A DNA stretch of 64,000 bases from an uncultured Clostridia bacterium (GCA_944368775.1 CALVXB010000004.1:97990-161989); one strand, 5' to 3'; counted from the stretch's first letter, positions 35,600 to 44,873 are shown. The notes: generated by a model not told the origin, from the letters alone. Translations and numbers: made by a program.

Positions 35600-37195
35600 T
35601 CATCGCAGGCGGCCGTCTGCGCAGGGCGTGCGCACCGCGAGCGTTTCGCCCGTCAATGCGTCGACGTAGGCGTAGTACAGCCGCCCGCCGCGGCTGCCGC
35701 ACACCTCCCAGCACAGCCGCTCTTCCCCACCGGCGGGGATGAGCGCGGCGCGCACATCCGAAAGCTGCATTTTGCGCGCGGCGTTTTCCTCCAACCGCGC
35801 CATGGGCACGAGCGGCGCGGGCAGGGTGCGCGCGCGGTGACGTTGCAGGTAGGCGCGGGCGTCGAGGCCGGTCACCTCGCCGCGGCCGCGGCACACCTTG
35901 ACGGCGACGCGGTCGGGGTACAGCAGCACCCCCTCCTGCACGGGCACGAACTCGATGCGGCACTCGCTGCCCCCCTCGCTCGCCCACACCGCCTGCATCT
36001 CCGCGTAGCCGCAGTGTTCGAGGAATTTTTGCGCCGCCTCGACGCACGCCTCACGCCCGAAGCGAGTGCGGGCGCACTCTTCGTGCCCGTCGAAGAAGGC
36101 GAGCTGCCCCTGCGCGGTGAGCAGCGCCGCGTAGGCGCGACCCTCGGCGTCGGTAAACTCGACGTGGTACATCCCCCGCCCCGTCTTGCCCGCGACGCTT
36201 ACGTCGCGGCAGCCGTAGGCGGAAAACAGCTCGCCGACGCGCGCGGCGACGGCGGCCTCGCCCATGTCCTCGCCCTGCTCCTCTGCCTGTTCGGAAGAAG
36301 TGCGCTCTGCGGGCGCAGGGCGGCGCATCCGATCGGGCATTCCCTCGCCGGCGATGCGGCCGAGAGAGGCGAAGCCCTCTGCAAAGGCGGCGTCATCCGC
36401 GCGGAACGCGCCGTTTGCGCACGGCTCGAGCAGCTTGGGCATGGCCGCGCGCATCTGCTGCACGCGCGCATACAGCGCGGCGACCTCCCCCTCCTCTTCC
36501 GCCGAGAGCGCCTGCCCCGCCGCGAGCTTGCCCGAAAGGGCGCGGGCGCGGCGGCCTGCGTGCCCGAAAAAGGCGGACAGCGGGGCGGAGGCCTGCCCTT
36601 CGGCGGGAAAACTTTCGAGGTCGCGCGCGGCGAGCTCGCATTGCACGACGACATCGGTGAGCGCCCGCTGCAACGCCGCCCCCTCGGCGACCTGCGCCTT
36701 GGCGAGGTCGGTATCCAGCGCCTCTACCCGCTCTGCCAGCTCGTAGGCGGCGCGGCGGTAGCCGCCCGCGAGCTCCGCTTGCGCGGCGTCGAGGTCGAAA
36801 TACCCGACGGCGAGCACCGCGCCCAGCGCGAGCACCGCGACGGACAGCGACACGACCGCCGTCAGCCAGCCGCCGAAGCCGGGCGCGCGCCCCTTTTTGC
36901 GCTCCGCCCGCCGCTCTGCCCGCTCTTGCCTGCGCGCCGCGGCGCGCAGGGCGCGCTCTGCCTGCGCCTCGCTGTCTGCGCGCTGCCTTTCCTGCGCGGC
37001 GCGCTGCTGTTCCTGCGCGGCGGCGACGCGCGCCGCCGCGGCGGCACGTTCTTGCGCGGCGGCGGGGTCTTTTGCCCCGCTCTGCCCCGCTTTGCCCGGC
37101 CCGCCCGCTGCGGCCGACGCACCCTCGCCCTGCCGGATGCGGCGGGCGATCTCTTCTACCTTGTCCGCGCCTGCGGACTGTCTGCGTTCGCTCAT
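35600..37195 (-). CDS. ypeB: YpeB-like germination protein
   Basis: 531 residues. A long Ala/Arg/Glu/Gln-rich cytoplasmic or coiled region (about residues 1-105) precedes one membrane segment (about 110-130). A helical region and a C-terminal part with PepSY-like features follow. YpeB is needed for SleB localisation or stability in the spore. It sits 9 bp downstream of sleB, the conserved pairing. The N-terminal charged extension is longer than in Bacillus. Confidence 0.85.
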   Translation of the reverse strand: MSERRQSAGADKVEEIARRIRQGEGASAAAGGPGKAGQSGAKDPAAAQERAAAAARVAAAQEQQRAAQERQRADSEAQAERALRAAARRQERAERRAERKKGRAPGFGGWLTAVVSLSVAVLALGAVLAVGYFDLDAAQAELAGGYRRAAYELAERVEALDTDLAKAQVAEGAALQRALTDVVVQCELAARDLESFPAEGQASAPLSAFFGHAGRRARALSGKLAAGQALSAEEEGEVAALYARVQQMRAAMPKLLEPCANGAFRADDAAFAEGFASLGRIAGEGMPDRMRRPAPAERTSSEQAEEQGEDMGEAAVAARVGELFSAYGCRDVSVAGKTGRGMYHVEFTDAEGRAYAALLTAQGQLAFFDGHEECARTRFGREACVEAAQKFLEHCGYAEMQAVWASEGGSECRIEFVPVQEGVLLYPDRVAVKVCRGRGEVTGLDARAYLQRHRARTLPAPLVPMARLEENAARKMQLSDVRAALIPAGGEERLCWEVCGSRGGRLYYAYVDALTGETLAVRTPCADGRLR

Positions 37196-37204
37196 AGTCC
37201 CTCC

Positions 37205-37951
37205 TTAAATGGCAAACACGTGCCTGCCGATGGTGATGACCGTCTCGCGCGAGAAGATCCACTCGCTCGTCGCGGTGACGGGGTTGTAGTAGTAGAGGCA
37301 GCCGCCCGTCGGATCCCAGCCGTTCATCGCGTCGCGCGCGGCGGAGATGGCCGTCTCGTCCGGGGTGAGGTTTATTTGCCCGTCGCTGACGGCGGTGAAG
37401 GCGTGCCGCTGGTAGATGACGCCCGCGACGGTGTTGGGGAACTCGGGGCTGCGCACCCGGTTGAGCACGACCGCCCCGACGGCGACCTGCCCGGTGTAAC
37501 TCTCTCCGCGCGCCTCGCCGTAGATGCAGCGGGCGAGCAGGTAGGTATCGGCGTCGGTATAGCCGTTCGCGCCGCCGCTGCTGCCGCCTCCGTTGCCGCT
37601 GTTGCTGCTGCCCGACGAGGCGGGCATGCCCAGCGCCGCGAAGGTGGCGCGCCCGACGACGCCGTCGACGGCGAGACCGTTCTTTTTTTGAAAGGCACGC
37701 ACCGCCCTTTCGGTGGCGGGGCCGTAGATGCCGTCTGCGCTGCCGCTGTAATAGCCCCAGCGCTTGAGCTTTGTTTGCACCGTGCGCACGGTTTCGCCAC
37801 GGCTGCCCTGCCGCAGCGCCGTTTGCGCCACCTGCACCGCATACGCGGCGCGTTCTGCGGGCGGCGCGGTGCGCACGGTGAAAAAGGTGACCGCCGCAAG
37901 CACGGCGGCGAGTGCGAGCGCGAGCGCGCCCGCTTTGACGATTTTGTGCAT
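37205..37951 (-). CDS. sleB: SleB spore cortex-lytic enzyme
   Basis: 248 residues: a signal peptide or anchor, a peptidoglycan-binding domain (about 50-108, RGETVRTVQTKLKRWGYY), a Gly/Ser linker and the Hydrolase_2 domain with catalytic Glu in IYGEARGE. It is a lytic transglycosylase acting on spore cortex muramic-lactam at germination. GGGAGG lies 7 nt before the ATG at 37951. Second gene of spoIIR-sleB-ypeB. Confidence 0.95.
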   Translation of the reverse strand: MHKIVKAGALALALAAVLAAVTFFTVRTAPPAERAAYAVQVAQTALRQGSRGETVRTVQTKLKRWGYYSGSADGIYGPATERAVRAFQKKNGLAVDGVVGRATFAALGMPASSGSSNSGNGGGSSGGANGYTDADTYLLARCIYGEARGESYTGQVAVGAVVLNRVRSPEFPNTVAGVIYQRHAFTAVSDGQINLTPDETAISAARDAMNGWDPTGGCLYYYNPVTATSEWIFSRETVITIGRHVFAI

Positions 37952-37997
37952 TTGTATTCCTCCCGAGTCGAAAAAAAAAGGGCGGGACGGCGGAAAA

Positions 37998-38534
37998 TCA
38001 TCCCGCGAAAAAGTCCCGAATGATGTCGAGCAGGCGCGAGCGAAGCTGCACGCCCCCTCCCGCCGCCGCGCCGGAAAAGCAGAGGGGCGGGTACACGACG
38101 CACCACCAATTTGCCCCCTCCCCCGCGCCCAACTCGACGATGAGCGCGTCGTACACGCCGGCGGGGAGGGTGACCCCCTCGTACACGCGGGCGGGAAACT
38201 GCTCTTTGCGCAGCGAGGCGCGCGCGCCGTAGGTAAAGCCCTGCTCGGCGAGCGCCCGCTCTGCCGCCGCCTCGATGCCGCCCAGCGCGCCCGAGAGCGC
38301 CGCCTGCGCCTCCTCTTTGCTGCCGCAGGACGCGGCGACGGGCATGAGGTAGTCGACGAGGGCGTCTTTGACGGCGTACTTGACCGCCTGGTCGGCATCG
38401 CCGTCTGAATTTGCGCGCACGTGCAGGCGGATGTAGGCGGAGGGGGGCGGCGTCTGCTCCCGCGGCAGCGCCGTCAGCGCCGCCGCCATGAACAGTATGA
38501 ACAGGAAGGCAAAAAGTATGCAGCACTTTTTCAT
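37998..38534 (-). CDS. spoIIR: SpoIIR, stage II sporulation signal protein
   Basis: 178 residues with a signal peptide and the family blocks IRLHVRANSDGDADQAVKYA and NWWCVVYPPLCF. SpoIIR is secreted from the forespore and triggers SpoIIGA to process pro-sigma-E. The ATG at 38534 has AAAGGAG 7 nt upstream. A sigma-F-like promoter lies at 38566-38594, fitting forespore expression; sleB and ypeB follow on the same strand. Confidence 0.94.
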   Translation of the reverse strand: MKKCCILFAFLFILFMAAALTALPREQTPPPSAYIRLHVRANSDGDADQAVKYAVKDALVDYLMPVAASCGSKEEAQAALSGALGGIEAAAERALAEQGFTYGARASLRKEQFPARVYEGVTLPAGVYDALIVELGAGEGANWWCVVYPPLCFSGAAAGGGVQLRSRLLDIIRDFFAG

Positions 38535-38565
38535 GAACGAACTCCTTTGACCCGAACGTACCGCC

Positions 38566-38594
38566 ATTATCGACAGCGCGGTTGCAAAATATAC
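38566..38594 (-). promoter_or_regulatory. Sigma-F/G-like promoter of spoIIR
   Basis: Minus strand: GTATA (38590-38594), 15-nt spacer, GTCGATAAT (38566-38574), close to GYATA-N15-GGnnAnAnT. Confidence 0.5.
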
Positions 38595-38647
38595 ACCTTC
38601 ATCGCAAAAGAACGAGCACACGAGGGAGGGCAAAAGCCGCAGGCGCG

Positions 38648-38915
38648 GCTCGCGAAATTTGTTTCGAGCTGACGAAACAAATTTCTGCGATTTTAGAGAC
38701 AACCCGCTGTTCACCGCTTTTACAAGCGGCTCGGCAGCGGGTTTTCTCTCTTTGCACGATAAATAAGGGCACACCTTAAAGAAATCGTGCAAATTCACTC
38801 TTTCCTCAAAAGCCTAACGGCAAATACAGTGCGCTGGCGCAAAGGCGCGACTTTGCTTGCGCATTTGTTTTAAAAAAAAGTTAGAGGGCTGCGCCCATGC
38901 GCTGTAACAAGCAAA
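38648..38915 (+). repeat. Modular hairpin repeat, copy 3
   Basis: Palindrome GAAATTTGTTTC-GAGCTGAC-GAAACAAATTTC (38654-38685), then CCGCTG-CCGCTT/AAGCGG-CAGCGG nested hairpin with GTTTTCTCTC. It continues with gcacgat/atcgtgc around aagggcacacctt, the agcctaacggcaaatacagt block, a tgcgc end and gggctgcgcccatgcgctg. It is a full-length reference copy. Confidence 0.9.
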
Positions 38916-38944
38916 AGGCGGGCGGGCGCAAATTCTTCTTAAAA

Positions 38945-38974
38945 ATAAAAAGAGGGGCGCCCCTTCGGGCGCCC
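38945..38974 (-). terminator. Terminator of the DUF2156-GNAT gene
   Basis: Minus strand: ggggcgccc-gaag-gggcgcccc followed by tctttttat. Confidence 0.8.
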
Positions 38975-38986
38975 CGCGAGGCCGCG

Positions 38987-40408
38987 CTACATGGCGGCCG
39001 TCTTATAAAAATAATGATAGGTGTCGTCCTCGCCGCAGGGGCGCATGCCCGCCGCGCGCAGGGTGAGGGCGGAGCTTTCGTTCTCCTTAAAGCACTTGGC
39101 CTCGATGCGCTCCAGCCCGAGTTTGAGAAAGCCGTACTCCATCATGCCCAGCAGCGCCTCGCGCGCGATGCCCCGCCGCTGCCAGGCGGGCAGCACGCGC
39201 ATGCCGATCTCCGCCTCGGCGCGGTAGCCGAAGTTGTGCAGCACCACCTCGCCGACCAGCGTTTCCTCCCAATAGATGCCGAGGGGGATCTCGCTCTTGC
39301 GATGAAAATCTGATCGGATATCCTCCAAAAACCACATGTCGGGCGGGTCTTTGGGGGCCTTTTGCCGCCAATCGTACCCCCAATAGCGGTTGAGCTTTGC
39401 GTCGCGCGCGAGCGCGGCGAAGGCGGCGGCGTCTTCGTCGGGGATGGCGCGCAGGGAAAGGCGGGCCGTCTGCAGGGCGGGCAGTTTGGAGAGGGAGTCG
39501 ATGCTGCGATGCACGGCGAGGTTGTACTTGCCGACGAGCCGCACGGGCAGGTACTGCAATTTTGATTTGCGCAGGCCGGCGTCGCCCGAGTCGTCTTCGC
39601 GGTTGATGTAGCGCACGCCGTCCGTGCAGAAGGTGCGCGCGAACGCCTGCGCGACGGCGGGATAGGCGCCCGGCACGCCGCGCAGCGCCTTTTCGATATG
39701 GACGATCATCGTGTCGCCGCAGCGCTCGCCCGCGGTAAAGGCGACCATGCGCCCGCCCGCGTACAGCGCGCCGCAGTACAGGCCGAGCTCGGCAAGGTGG
39801 GGCAAAATGTCGAACACCCCCTGCATCTCCTCGTCGGCGAGGGCGTCCTCTTTGGCGTACTGCGCGCCCGCGTACTCGCGCAAAAACGCCTCGACGGCGG
39901 GGATGTCCTCCGCCTCGACGGTGCGGAATTCGTGGTCGGGGTACAATTTTTCAAACTTATGAACGTGGTTGCGCTGGCCGCTGTAGCGGCCGCCGGGGTA
40001 GCTGCGGAAGTCGGACGCCTCGTACAGATACTCCCGCCAGCGGCGGATGTTGGAGACGTGCAGGTCCGCCCCGTACCGCTCGGCGAGCGCGCCCAGCTGC
40101 TCGGCGGGCACGGCGGACAGGTGCAGCCGCTCTTCCGCGGCGCGGCAGTACTCTTCGAGCAGCTCCAGCCCGCGCGCCTCGGCGGCGGGGTCGCCGTCTT
40201 TGGAGAGGGGGCTCGAAAAATAGGAGTTGCCGAAGTAGCGGTCGCGCAAAAAGAGACAGCCCTCCGCCTCGGCAAAGTGGGTGTCCATAAATTTGCTCCA
40301 CATAAAGAGGAAGCCGGCGGAGTAGTTGGCGATGCGCCGCGTCTGGCCGCGGAAGTACGGGAGCAGGCGCGGAAGGTGCGCACGCTCTAATTTTTGAAAG
40401 CAAAGCAT
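38987..40408 (-). CDS. DUF2156 (LPG-synthase-like) domain fused to a GNAT acetyltransferase
   Basis: 473 residues. Residues about 1-290 match the DUF2156/phosphatidylglycerol-lysyltransferase-like C-terminal domain (FLFMWSKFMDTHFA, VAFTAGERCGDTMIVHIEKA, INREDDSGDAGLRKSK). Residues about 300-470 form a RimJ/RimL-type GNAT domain (ARLSLRAIPDEDAAAF, EIGMRVLPAWQRRGIAREAL). Both folds are GNAT-related acyltransferases, so this is a double-GNAT protein. Substrates are unknown; aminoacyl or acetyl transfer is likely. The start at 40408 is set by the domain start; the ribosome-binding site is weak. Confidence 0.85.
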   Translation of the reverse strand: MLCFQKLERAHLPRLLPYFRGQTRRIANYSAGFLFMWSKFMDTHFAEAEGCLFLRDRYFGNSYFSSPLSKDGDPAAEARGLELLEEYCRAAEERLHLSAVPAEQLGALAERYGADLHVSNIRRWREYLYEASDFRSYPGGRYSGQRNHVHKFEKLYPDHEFRTVEAEDIPAVEAFLREYAGAQYAKEDALADEEMQGVFDILPHLAELGLYCGALYAGGRMVAFTAGERCGDTMIVHIEKALRGVPGAYPAVAQAFARTFCTDGVRYINREDDSGDAGLRKSKLQYLPVRLVGKYNLAVHRSIDSLSKLPALQTARLSLRAIPDEDAAAFAALARDAKLNRYWGYDWRQKAPKDPPDMWFLEDIRSDFHRKSEIPLGIYWEETLVGEVVLHNFGYRAEAEIGMRVLPAWQRRGIAREALLGMMEYGFLKLGLERIEAKCFKENESSALTLRAAGMRPCGEDDTYHYFYKTAAM

Positions 40409-40453
40409 ACGATGCGGGCTTTTTCCTTTTTTGATATAAAGTCGTCGGCAAGC

Positions 40454-40482
40454 ATTATACCACGGCGGACGGCCTTTGACAA
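40454..40482 (-). promoter_or_regulatory. Promoter of the DUF2156-GNAT gene
   Basis: Minus strand: TTGTCA (40477-40482), 17-nt spacer, TATAAT (40454-40459). Confidence 0.7.
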
Positions 40483-40599
40483 GCTGTTTGCGGGGGCAAA
40501 AGCGAGCCGCGCGCGGCGCAATTCGCCGCGCGGGAGGGGCAAGGCCGGGCGCGCGGCACAAATTCTGCAATAAAATACAGAAAAATTTTCGGGCAAGGC

Positions 40600-40628
40600 T
40601 TGATTTCGCGGCGGTTTCGTGCTATCAT
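40600..40628 (+). promoter_or_regulatory. hppA promoter
   Basis: TTGATT (40600-40605), 17-nt spacer, TATCAT (40623-40628). Confidence 0.6.
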
Positions 40629-40689
40629 GTAAAAAAAAGGCGGCTTTTTTGCGGGCGCTGCCCGCGGGCGCGCCTTGAAGGGGGAAACA

Positions 40690-42804
40690 ATGGAATATGC
40701 GATCCTGATCGCGCCCGCCGCGGCGGTGCTCGCGCTCGCGTTTGCGCTGTTTTTTGCGCGGCGGGTGCTGAAGATGCCCGAGGACGAGGGCGCGGGCCGC
40801 GTGGCGGCCATCATCCGCAGGGGCGCGAACGCTTTTTTGAAACGGCAGTACCTGGTGGTCGCCGTCTTTTTTGCTTGTATGTTCCTCGTGCTGGGGGCGC
40901 TCGCCCTGGCGGGCTTTGTGGGGCCGTTTATGCCCTTCGCCTTTGTGACGGGCGGCGTCTTTTCCGGCCTGTCCGGCTTTTTGGGGATGAAGATCGCCAC
41001 CGCCGCCAACGCGCGCACGGCGACCGCCTGTAAAGACAGCCTCAACAAAGGGCTGCGCGCAGCCTTTTCTGCGGGCAGCGTGATGGGGCTGGTCGTCGTC
41101 GGGCTGGGGCTTGCGGATATGTCCATCTGGTTCTTCGTGCTCAAGGGCTTTTACGGCGTGATGGAGAGCGGGCTGACGGAGGCGCAGTTCATCGCCACCA
41201 ACATGGTCACCTTCGGCATGGGCGCCTCGTCGATGGCGCTGTTTGCGCGCGTGGGCGGGGGCATCTTTACGAAGGCGGCAGACGTGGGCGCAGACCTCGT
41301 CGGAAAGGTCGAATCGAACATCCCCGAAGACGACTGCCGCAACCCCGCCGTCATCGCCGACAACGTGGGCGACAACGTGGGCGACGTGGCGGGCATGGGC
41401 GCAGACTTGTACGAATCGTACGTCGGCTCGGTGCTGTCTGCGATGGCGCTGGGCGTTGCGGCGGGGCTCGACTTTATCGGCGCGCTGCTGCCGCTTGCCA
41501 TCGCCGCCATCGGCGTGCTGTTTTCGGTGATCGGCTCCTTTTTTGTGCGCACCAAAGAGAACGTGACGCAGAAGGGGCTGCTGCGCGCGCTGCGCGCGGG
41601 CACGTGGTTCGCCTCCGCGGGCACGGCCGTCGCCTCTGCCCTCTTTATCTGGCTGATCTCGACCGCCGCGCCCGAGGGCGTGGACGCGGCCGATATTTTG
41701 CGCCTGATCGCGCCCGTCGTCATCGGGCTGGCGGCCGGCGTGCTGATCGGCTTCTTTTCCGAATACTTCACGAGCGCCTCGTACAAGCCGACGAAGGACC
41801 TGGCCGCCTCCGCCGAGAGCGGGGCGGGGCCGGTGATCATCAACGGCACGGCGCTGGGCATGCTTTCGACCCTCGCGCCCGTCGTCATCATCGCGGCGGC
41901 GGTGCTGGGCGCGTACTTCGCCGCGGGCGGCTCTGCCGACGCGGAGCTCGGCATGTACGGCATCGGCATCGCGGCGGTAGGGATGCTCTCCACCTTGGGC
42001 ATCACCCTCTCTACCGACGCCTACGGGCCTGTCGCCGACAACGCGGGCGGCATCGCGCAGATGAGCGGCATGAGCGAGCAGGTGCGCGCGCGCACGGACG
42101 CGCTCGACTCGCTCGGCAACACGACCGCCGCGACGGGCAAGGGATTTGCCATCGGCTCGGCCATGCTGACCGCGCTGGCGCTGCTCTCCTCCTTTATCGC
42201 GCAGGTCAAGCTGCTCGAGCCCGACTTTGCCTTCAACCTCGCCGTCGACAACCCGCCCGTGCTCATCGGCGTGTTCGTCGGGGCGATGCTGCCCTTCCTC
42301 TTTTCGGCGCTGACCATGTCGGCCGTGGGCAAGAGCGCGCAGCACGTCGTGCTCGAGGTGCGGCGGCAGTTTGCGCAGGATAAAGGGATCTTGGCGGGCA
42401 CGAGCGAGCCCGACTACGCGCGCTGCGTGACCATTTGCACCAAGTCTGCGCAAAAGCAGATGATACTGCCCGCGGTGATCGCGGTGCTCTCTCCCCTGCT
42501 GGCGGGCACCCTGCTGGGGGTGAACGGCGTGACCGGCCTGCTGCTCGGCTCGACGGTGACGGGATTTTTGCTCGCCGTGTTTATGAGCAACAGCGGCGGC
42601 GCGTGGGACAACGCCAAAAAGTATGTGGAGGACGGAAACTTCGGCGGCAAGGGCAGCGCCGCGCACAAGGCGGCCGTCATCGGCGACACGGTGGGCGACC
42701 CCTTCAAAGACACCTCCGGCCCCTCCATCAACATCCTCATCAAGCTCATCTCGGTGGTGGCGATCGTGTTTGCGCCGGTCATCCTCGCCATCGGGCTGCT
42801 GTAA
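40690..42804 (+). CDS. hppA: Membrane-bound ion-translocating pyrophosphatase, K+-dependent type
   Basis: The 704-residue protein has about 16 membrane segments and all catalytic loops: DVGADLVGKVE, DNVGDNVGDVAGMGADLYES and GDTVGDPFKDTSGPS. It couples pyrophosphate hydrolysis to Na+ and/or H+ pumping. The residue after GNTTA is Ala (GNTTAATGKG), the K+-dependent signature, where K+-independent enzymes have Lys. Na+ or mixed pumping is therefore possible. GGGGAAAC lies before the ATG at 40690. It is monocistronic, with a terminator at 42823-42853. Confidence 0.97.
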   Translation: MEYAILIAPAAAVLALAFALFFARRVLKMPEDEGAGRVAAIIRRGANAFLKRQYLVVAVFFACMFLVLGALALAGFVGPFMPFAFVTGGVFSGLSGFLGMKIATAANARTATACKDSLNKGLRAAFSAGSVMGLVVVGLGLADMSIWFFVLKGFYGVMESGLTEAQFIATNMVTFGMGASSMALFARVGGGIFTKAADVGADLVGKVESNIPEDDCRNPAVIADNVGDNVGDVAGMGADLYESYVGSVLSAMALGVAAGLDFIGALLPLAIAAIGVLFSVIGSFFVRTKENVTQKGLLRALRAGTWFASAGTAVASALFIWLISTAAPEGVDAADILRLIAPVVIGLAAGVLIGFFSEYFTSASYKPTKDLAASAESGAGPVIINGTALGMLSTLAPVVIIAAAVLGAYFAAGGSADAELGMYGIGIAAVGMLSTLGITLSTDAYGPVADNAGGIAQMSGMSEQVRARTDALDSLGNTTAATGKGFAIGSAMLTALALLSSFIAQVKLLEPDFAFNLAVDNPPVLIGVFVGAMLPFLFSALTMSAVGKSAQHVVLEVRRQFAQDKGILAGTSEPDYARCVTICTKSAQKQMILPAVIAVLSPLLAGTLLGVNGVTGLLLGSTVTGFLLAVFMSNSGGAWDNAKKYVEDGNFGGKGSAAHKAAVIGDTVGDPFKDTSGPSINILIKLISVVAIVFAPVILAIGLL

Positions 42805-42822
42805 CAAATTCTTTTCAGCGAC

Positions 42823-42853
42823 AAAAGAGACCCGCCGCTGCGGGTCTCTTTTA
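42823..42853 (+). terminator. hppA terminator
   Basis: aaaagagacccgc-cgct-gcgggtctctttt, a perfect hairpin with T-run. Confidence 0.9.
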
Positions 42854-42859
42854 ATAATG

Positions 42860-43387
42860 ATCGAAAAAGCGGAAATCTCACTTTTCGCTTTTGATCCTAA
42901 AAAATAAATGCGCTCGAAAAAGAGGCGCAGCCGCGCTAAAAATAAATATAAAATCACTCGAAAAAGGCAAAACCGCGCTTTTGCCTTTTTCCCTTTACAG
43001 CGCATGGGCGCTGCACGGATGGGGTGAATGCGGCGCGCTCGTCGTCGCTCGCCTTTGCTTGCCAGCCTTTTGCTTTTAACAAAAGGCTCGGCTTGCGCGG
43101 CGGCTCCTCCTCTTCCCAAAAATCTCGCGACGCTCCGCACCGCTGCGATTTTCGGGAACCCTATTTTTTTTAATTCTTGCGCGAGTCAAAATCACACTTT
43201 TGATGAGCGCACTCAATTTGCCGTGAGGCTTACGAGGAAAGAGTGAATTTGCGCGACTTCTTAATGGCGTGCCCCTAAAATATCGCGCGGCGAGGAAAAC
43301 CCCGCGGATAGCGCTTGCGCGTGCCCGCGGGGTTGTCTTTCAAATCGCAGAAATTTGTTTTAACAGCTTAAAACAAATTTCGCGAGC
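42860..43387 (-). repeat. Modular hairpin repeat, copy 4 (largest)
   Basis: Reading on the minus strand from the rpmA end: palindrome GAAATTTGTTTTAA-GCTG-TTAAAACAAATTTC (43350-43381). Next come the CCCCGCGG/CCGCGGGG hairpin, the ggggcacgcc hairpin, the ctcacggcaaatt block and the caaaagtgtgattttg hairpin. Then follow cccgaaaatcgcagcg, the cttcccaaaaa and cgtcgtcg modules, gcagcgcccatgcgctgtaa and the gcaaaaccgcgcttttgcc hairpin. The palindrome ends 7 bp from the rpmA stop. Confidence 0.88.
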
Positions 43388-43660
43388 TCAATTCGCATAT
43401 ACGCTGACCTGCTTTTTATCTCTGCCGAGACGCTCAAAGCGGACGACGCCGTCGGTGAGGGCGAAGAGGGTATCGTCTTTGCCGATGCCGACGTTGTTGC
43501 CCGGGTGGAACTTGGTGCCGCGCTGGCGAACGAGGATGTTGCCGGCGAGCACGGCCTGGCCGTCAGAGCGCTTTACGCCGAGGCGCTTGGCCTCGCTGTC
43601 GCGCCCGTTGTGCGACGAGCCCGTTCCCTTTTTATGAGCAAACAAACCGAGAATGATCAT
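43388..43660 (-). CDS. rpmA: 50S ribosomal protein L27 with N-terminal extension
   Basis: 90 residues. The mature protein would begin [22 protein letters not shown] short hydrophobic extension, MIILGLF, precedes it, matching in shortened form the Prp-cleaved extension of Bacillota L27. Cleavage after Phe is expected because the mature N-terminus reaches the peptidyl-transferase centre. In most Bacillota a prp gene lies between rplU and rpmA; here the 50-bp gap has none. Confidence 0.96.
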   Translation of the reverse strand: MIILGLFAHKKGTGSSHNGRDSEAKRLGVKRSDGQAVLAGNILVRQRGTKFHPGNNVGIGKDDTLFALTDGVVRFERLGRDKKQVSVYAN

Positions 43661-43710
43661 TGTTTTGTTCCTCCAATAGTCGTGTGTTTGCAGCCGAAGC
43701 TGCGCTCCCC

Positions 43711-44016
43711 TTACAGCGTGATCTTGTCGATCTGCACTTGGGTGAAGGGCTGACGATGGCCCTGCTTTTTGCGCTCGTTCTTTTTGGCCTTATACTTGAA
43801 GACGATGACCTTTTTGAACTTGTCTTGCGCCTGTACCGTGGCGGTGACCTTTGCCGAAGCGACGTCTGCGCCCGTCTTGACGCCGTTTTCGTCTGCCAGC
43901 ATGAGGACCTTGAAGTCTACGCTGTCGCCGACGTTTGCGCCGAGTTTTTCGACGCGGATGACGTCACCTTCAGACACGCGGTACTGTTTGCTGCCGTTTT
44001 CGATGATCGCGTACAA
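43711..44016 (-). CDS. rplU: 50S ribosomal protein L21
   Basis: 101 residues with the family N-terminus [20 protein letters not shown] and C-terminal [18 protein letters not shown]. It starts the rplU-rpmA operon from the promoter at 44133-44161; the leader is about 110 nt. Confidence 0.97.
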   Translation of the reverse strand: MYAIIENGSKQYRVSEGDVIRVEKLGANVGDSVDFKVLMLADENGVKTGADVASAKVTATVQAQDKFKKVIVFKYKAKKNERKKQGHRQPFTQVQIDKITL

Positions 44017-44132
44017 AATGCTTTTACCTCCTCTGTCCAGTCTCGCCGGGTGTGTGCAAGGCGGCGCGCGCGGCAGGTTCCCCTGCGCGGCGGGCGCACT
44101 TAAAAAAGCCTGCCCCGAGCGGCTCGGAGACT

Positions 44133-44161
44133 ATTATAATATAGAAAGGGGCGGCTGTCAA
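44133..44161 (-). promoter_or_regulatory. Promoter of rplU-rpmA
   Basis: Minus strand: TTGACA (44156-44161), 17-nt spacer, TATAAT (44133-44138), full consensus. Confidence 0.88.
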
Positions 44162-44198
44162 GCGGTTTTACGGGCACAAATTCAAAATTTTTATGCGC

Positions 44199-44870
44199 TC
44201 AATCGCCGTAGACGGCGGGCTTGAGCACGCCGATGTAGGGCAGATTGCGGTAGCGCCCGGCGTAGTCCATGCCGCAGCCGACGACGAACACGTCGTCTAC
44301 CGCGAAGCCGACGTAGTCGGGCGAAAAGGGCACGGCGCGGCGGGAGGGCTTATCGAGCAGGGTGACGACGCGCACCGAGCGGGGGCGGCGGGCGGCGAGG
44401 TGCCCGCACAAAAAGGCGAGGGTGCGGCCGCTGTCGACGATGTCTTCGACGATGAGCACGTCGCGCCCCGCAACGTCTGCCTCGATGTCTTTGCCGATAT
44501 GCACCGCGCCGGACGATGCGGTGCCCGCGCCGTAGGAGGAGAGCGCGATGTACTCCGTTTCGAGCGGCAGCGGGATGGCGCGGATGAGGTCTGCAAAAAA
44601 GGGCACGCTGCCCTTTAAGATGCACACGGCGAGGGGCATGGCGGGGTTTTGGGCGGGCACGCCCCCCTGCGCGGCGGCGCTTTGGGCGGGCACGCCCCCC
44701 TGCGCGGCGGCGCTTTGGGCGGGCGCGGCGGCCTGTTCGCCCGCCCGCGCGTCCTCGCCCGCTTTGGCGGCGCTTGCGGCAAGGTCCTCGGCGATGCGCT
44801 TGCCCAGCGCGCGGGTGCGCGCCGCGATCTGTTCGGCGGTAAAGAGGATGCGTTCGATGTCGGGGTGCAT
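44199..44870 (-). CDS. hpt: Hypoxanthine phosphoribosyltransferase with Ala-rich insertion
   Basis: 223 residues, against about 180 usually. The PRPP-binding motif is [14 protein letters not shown], and [14 protein letters not shown] is the early conserved block. The extra length is an Ala/Gln/Gly insertion (about residues 33-78) after the first helix, encoded partly by a 33-bp tandem repeat. It converts hypoxanthine or guanine to IMP or GMP. It follows tilS by 3 bp, the same pairing as in Bacillus. Confidence 0.94.
   Translation of the reverse strand: MHPDIERILFTAEQIAARTRALGKRIAEDLAASAAKAGEDARAGEQAAAPAQSAAAQGGVPAQSAAAQGGVPAQNPAMPLAVCILKGSVPFFADLIRAIPLPLETEYIALSSYGAGTASSGAVHIGKDIEADVAGRDVLIVEDIVDSGRTLAFLCGHLAARRPRSVRVVTLLDKPSRRAVPFSPDYVGFAVDDVFVVGCGMDYAGRYRNLPYIGVLKPAVYGD
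44651..44716. repeat. 33-bp tandem repeat inside hpt
   Basis: Two identical units start at 44651 and 44684, with a partial third at 44717. They encode [15 protein letters not shown] 11-residue blocks. Confidence 0.88.
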
Positions 44871-44873
44871 GGC

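Noticed and set aside
40387..43140. A 917-codon minus-strand frame opposite hppA
   Set aside because: Shadow of hppA in a G+C-rich genome; low-complexity His/Arg-rich translation without homology features.
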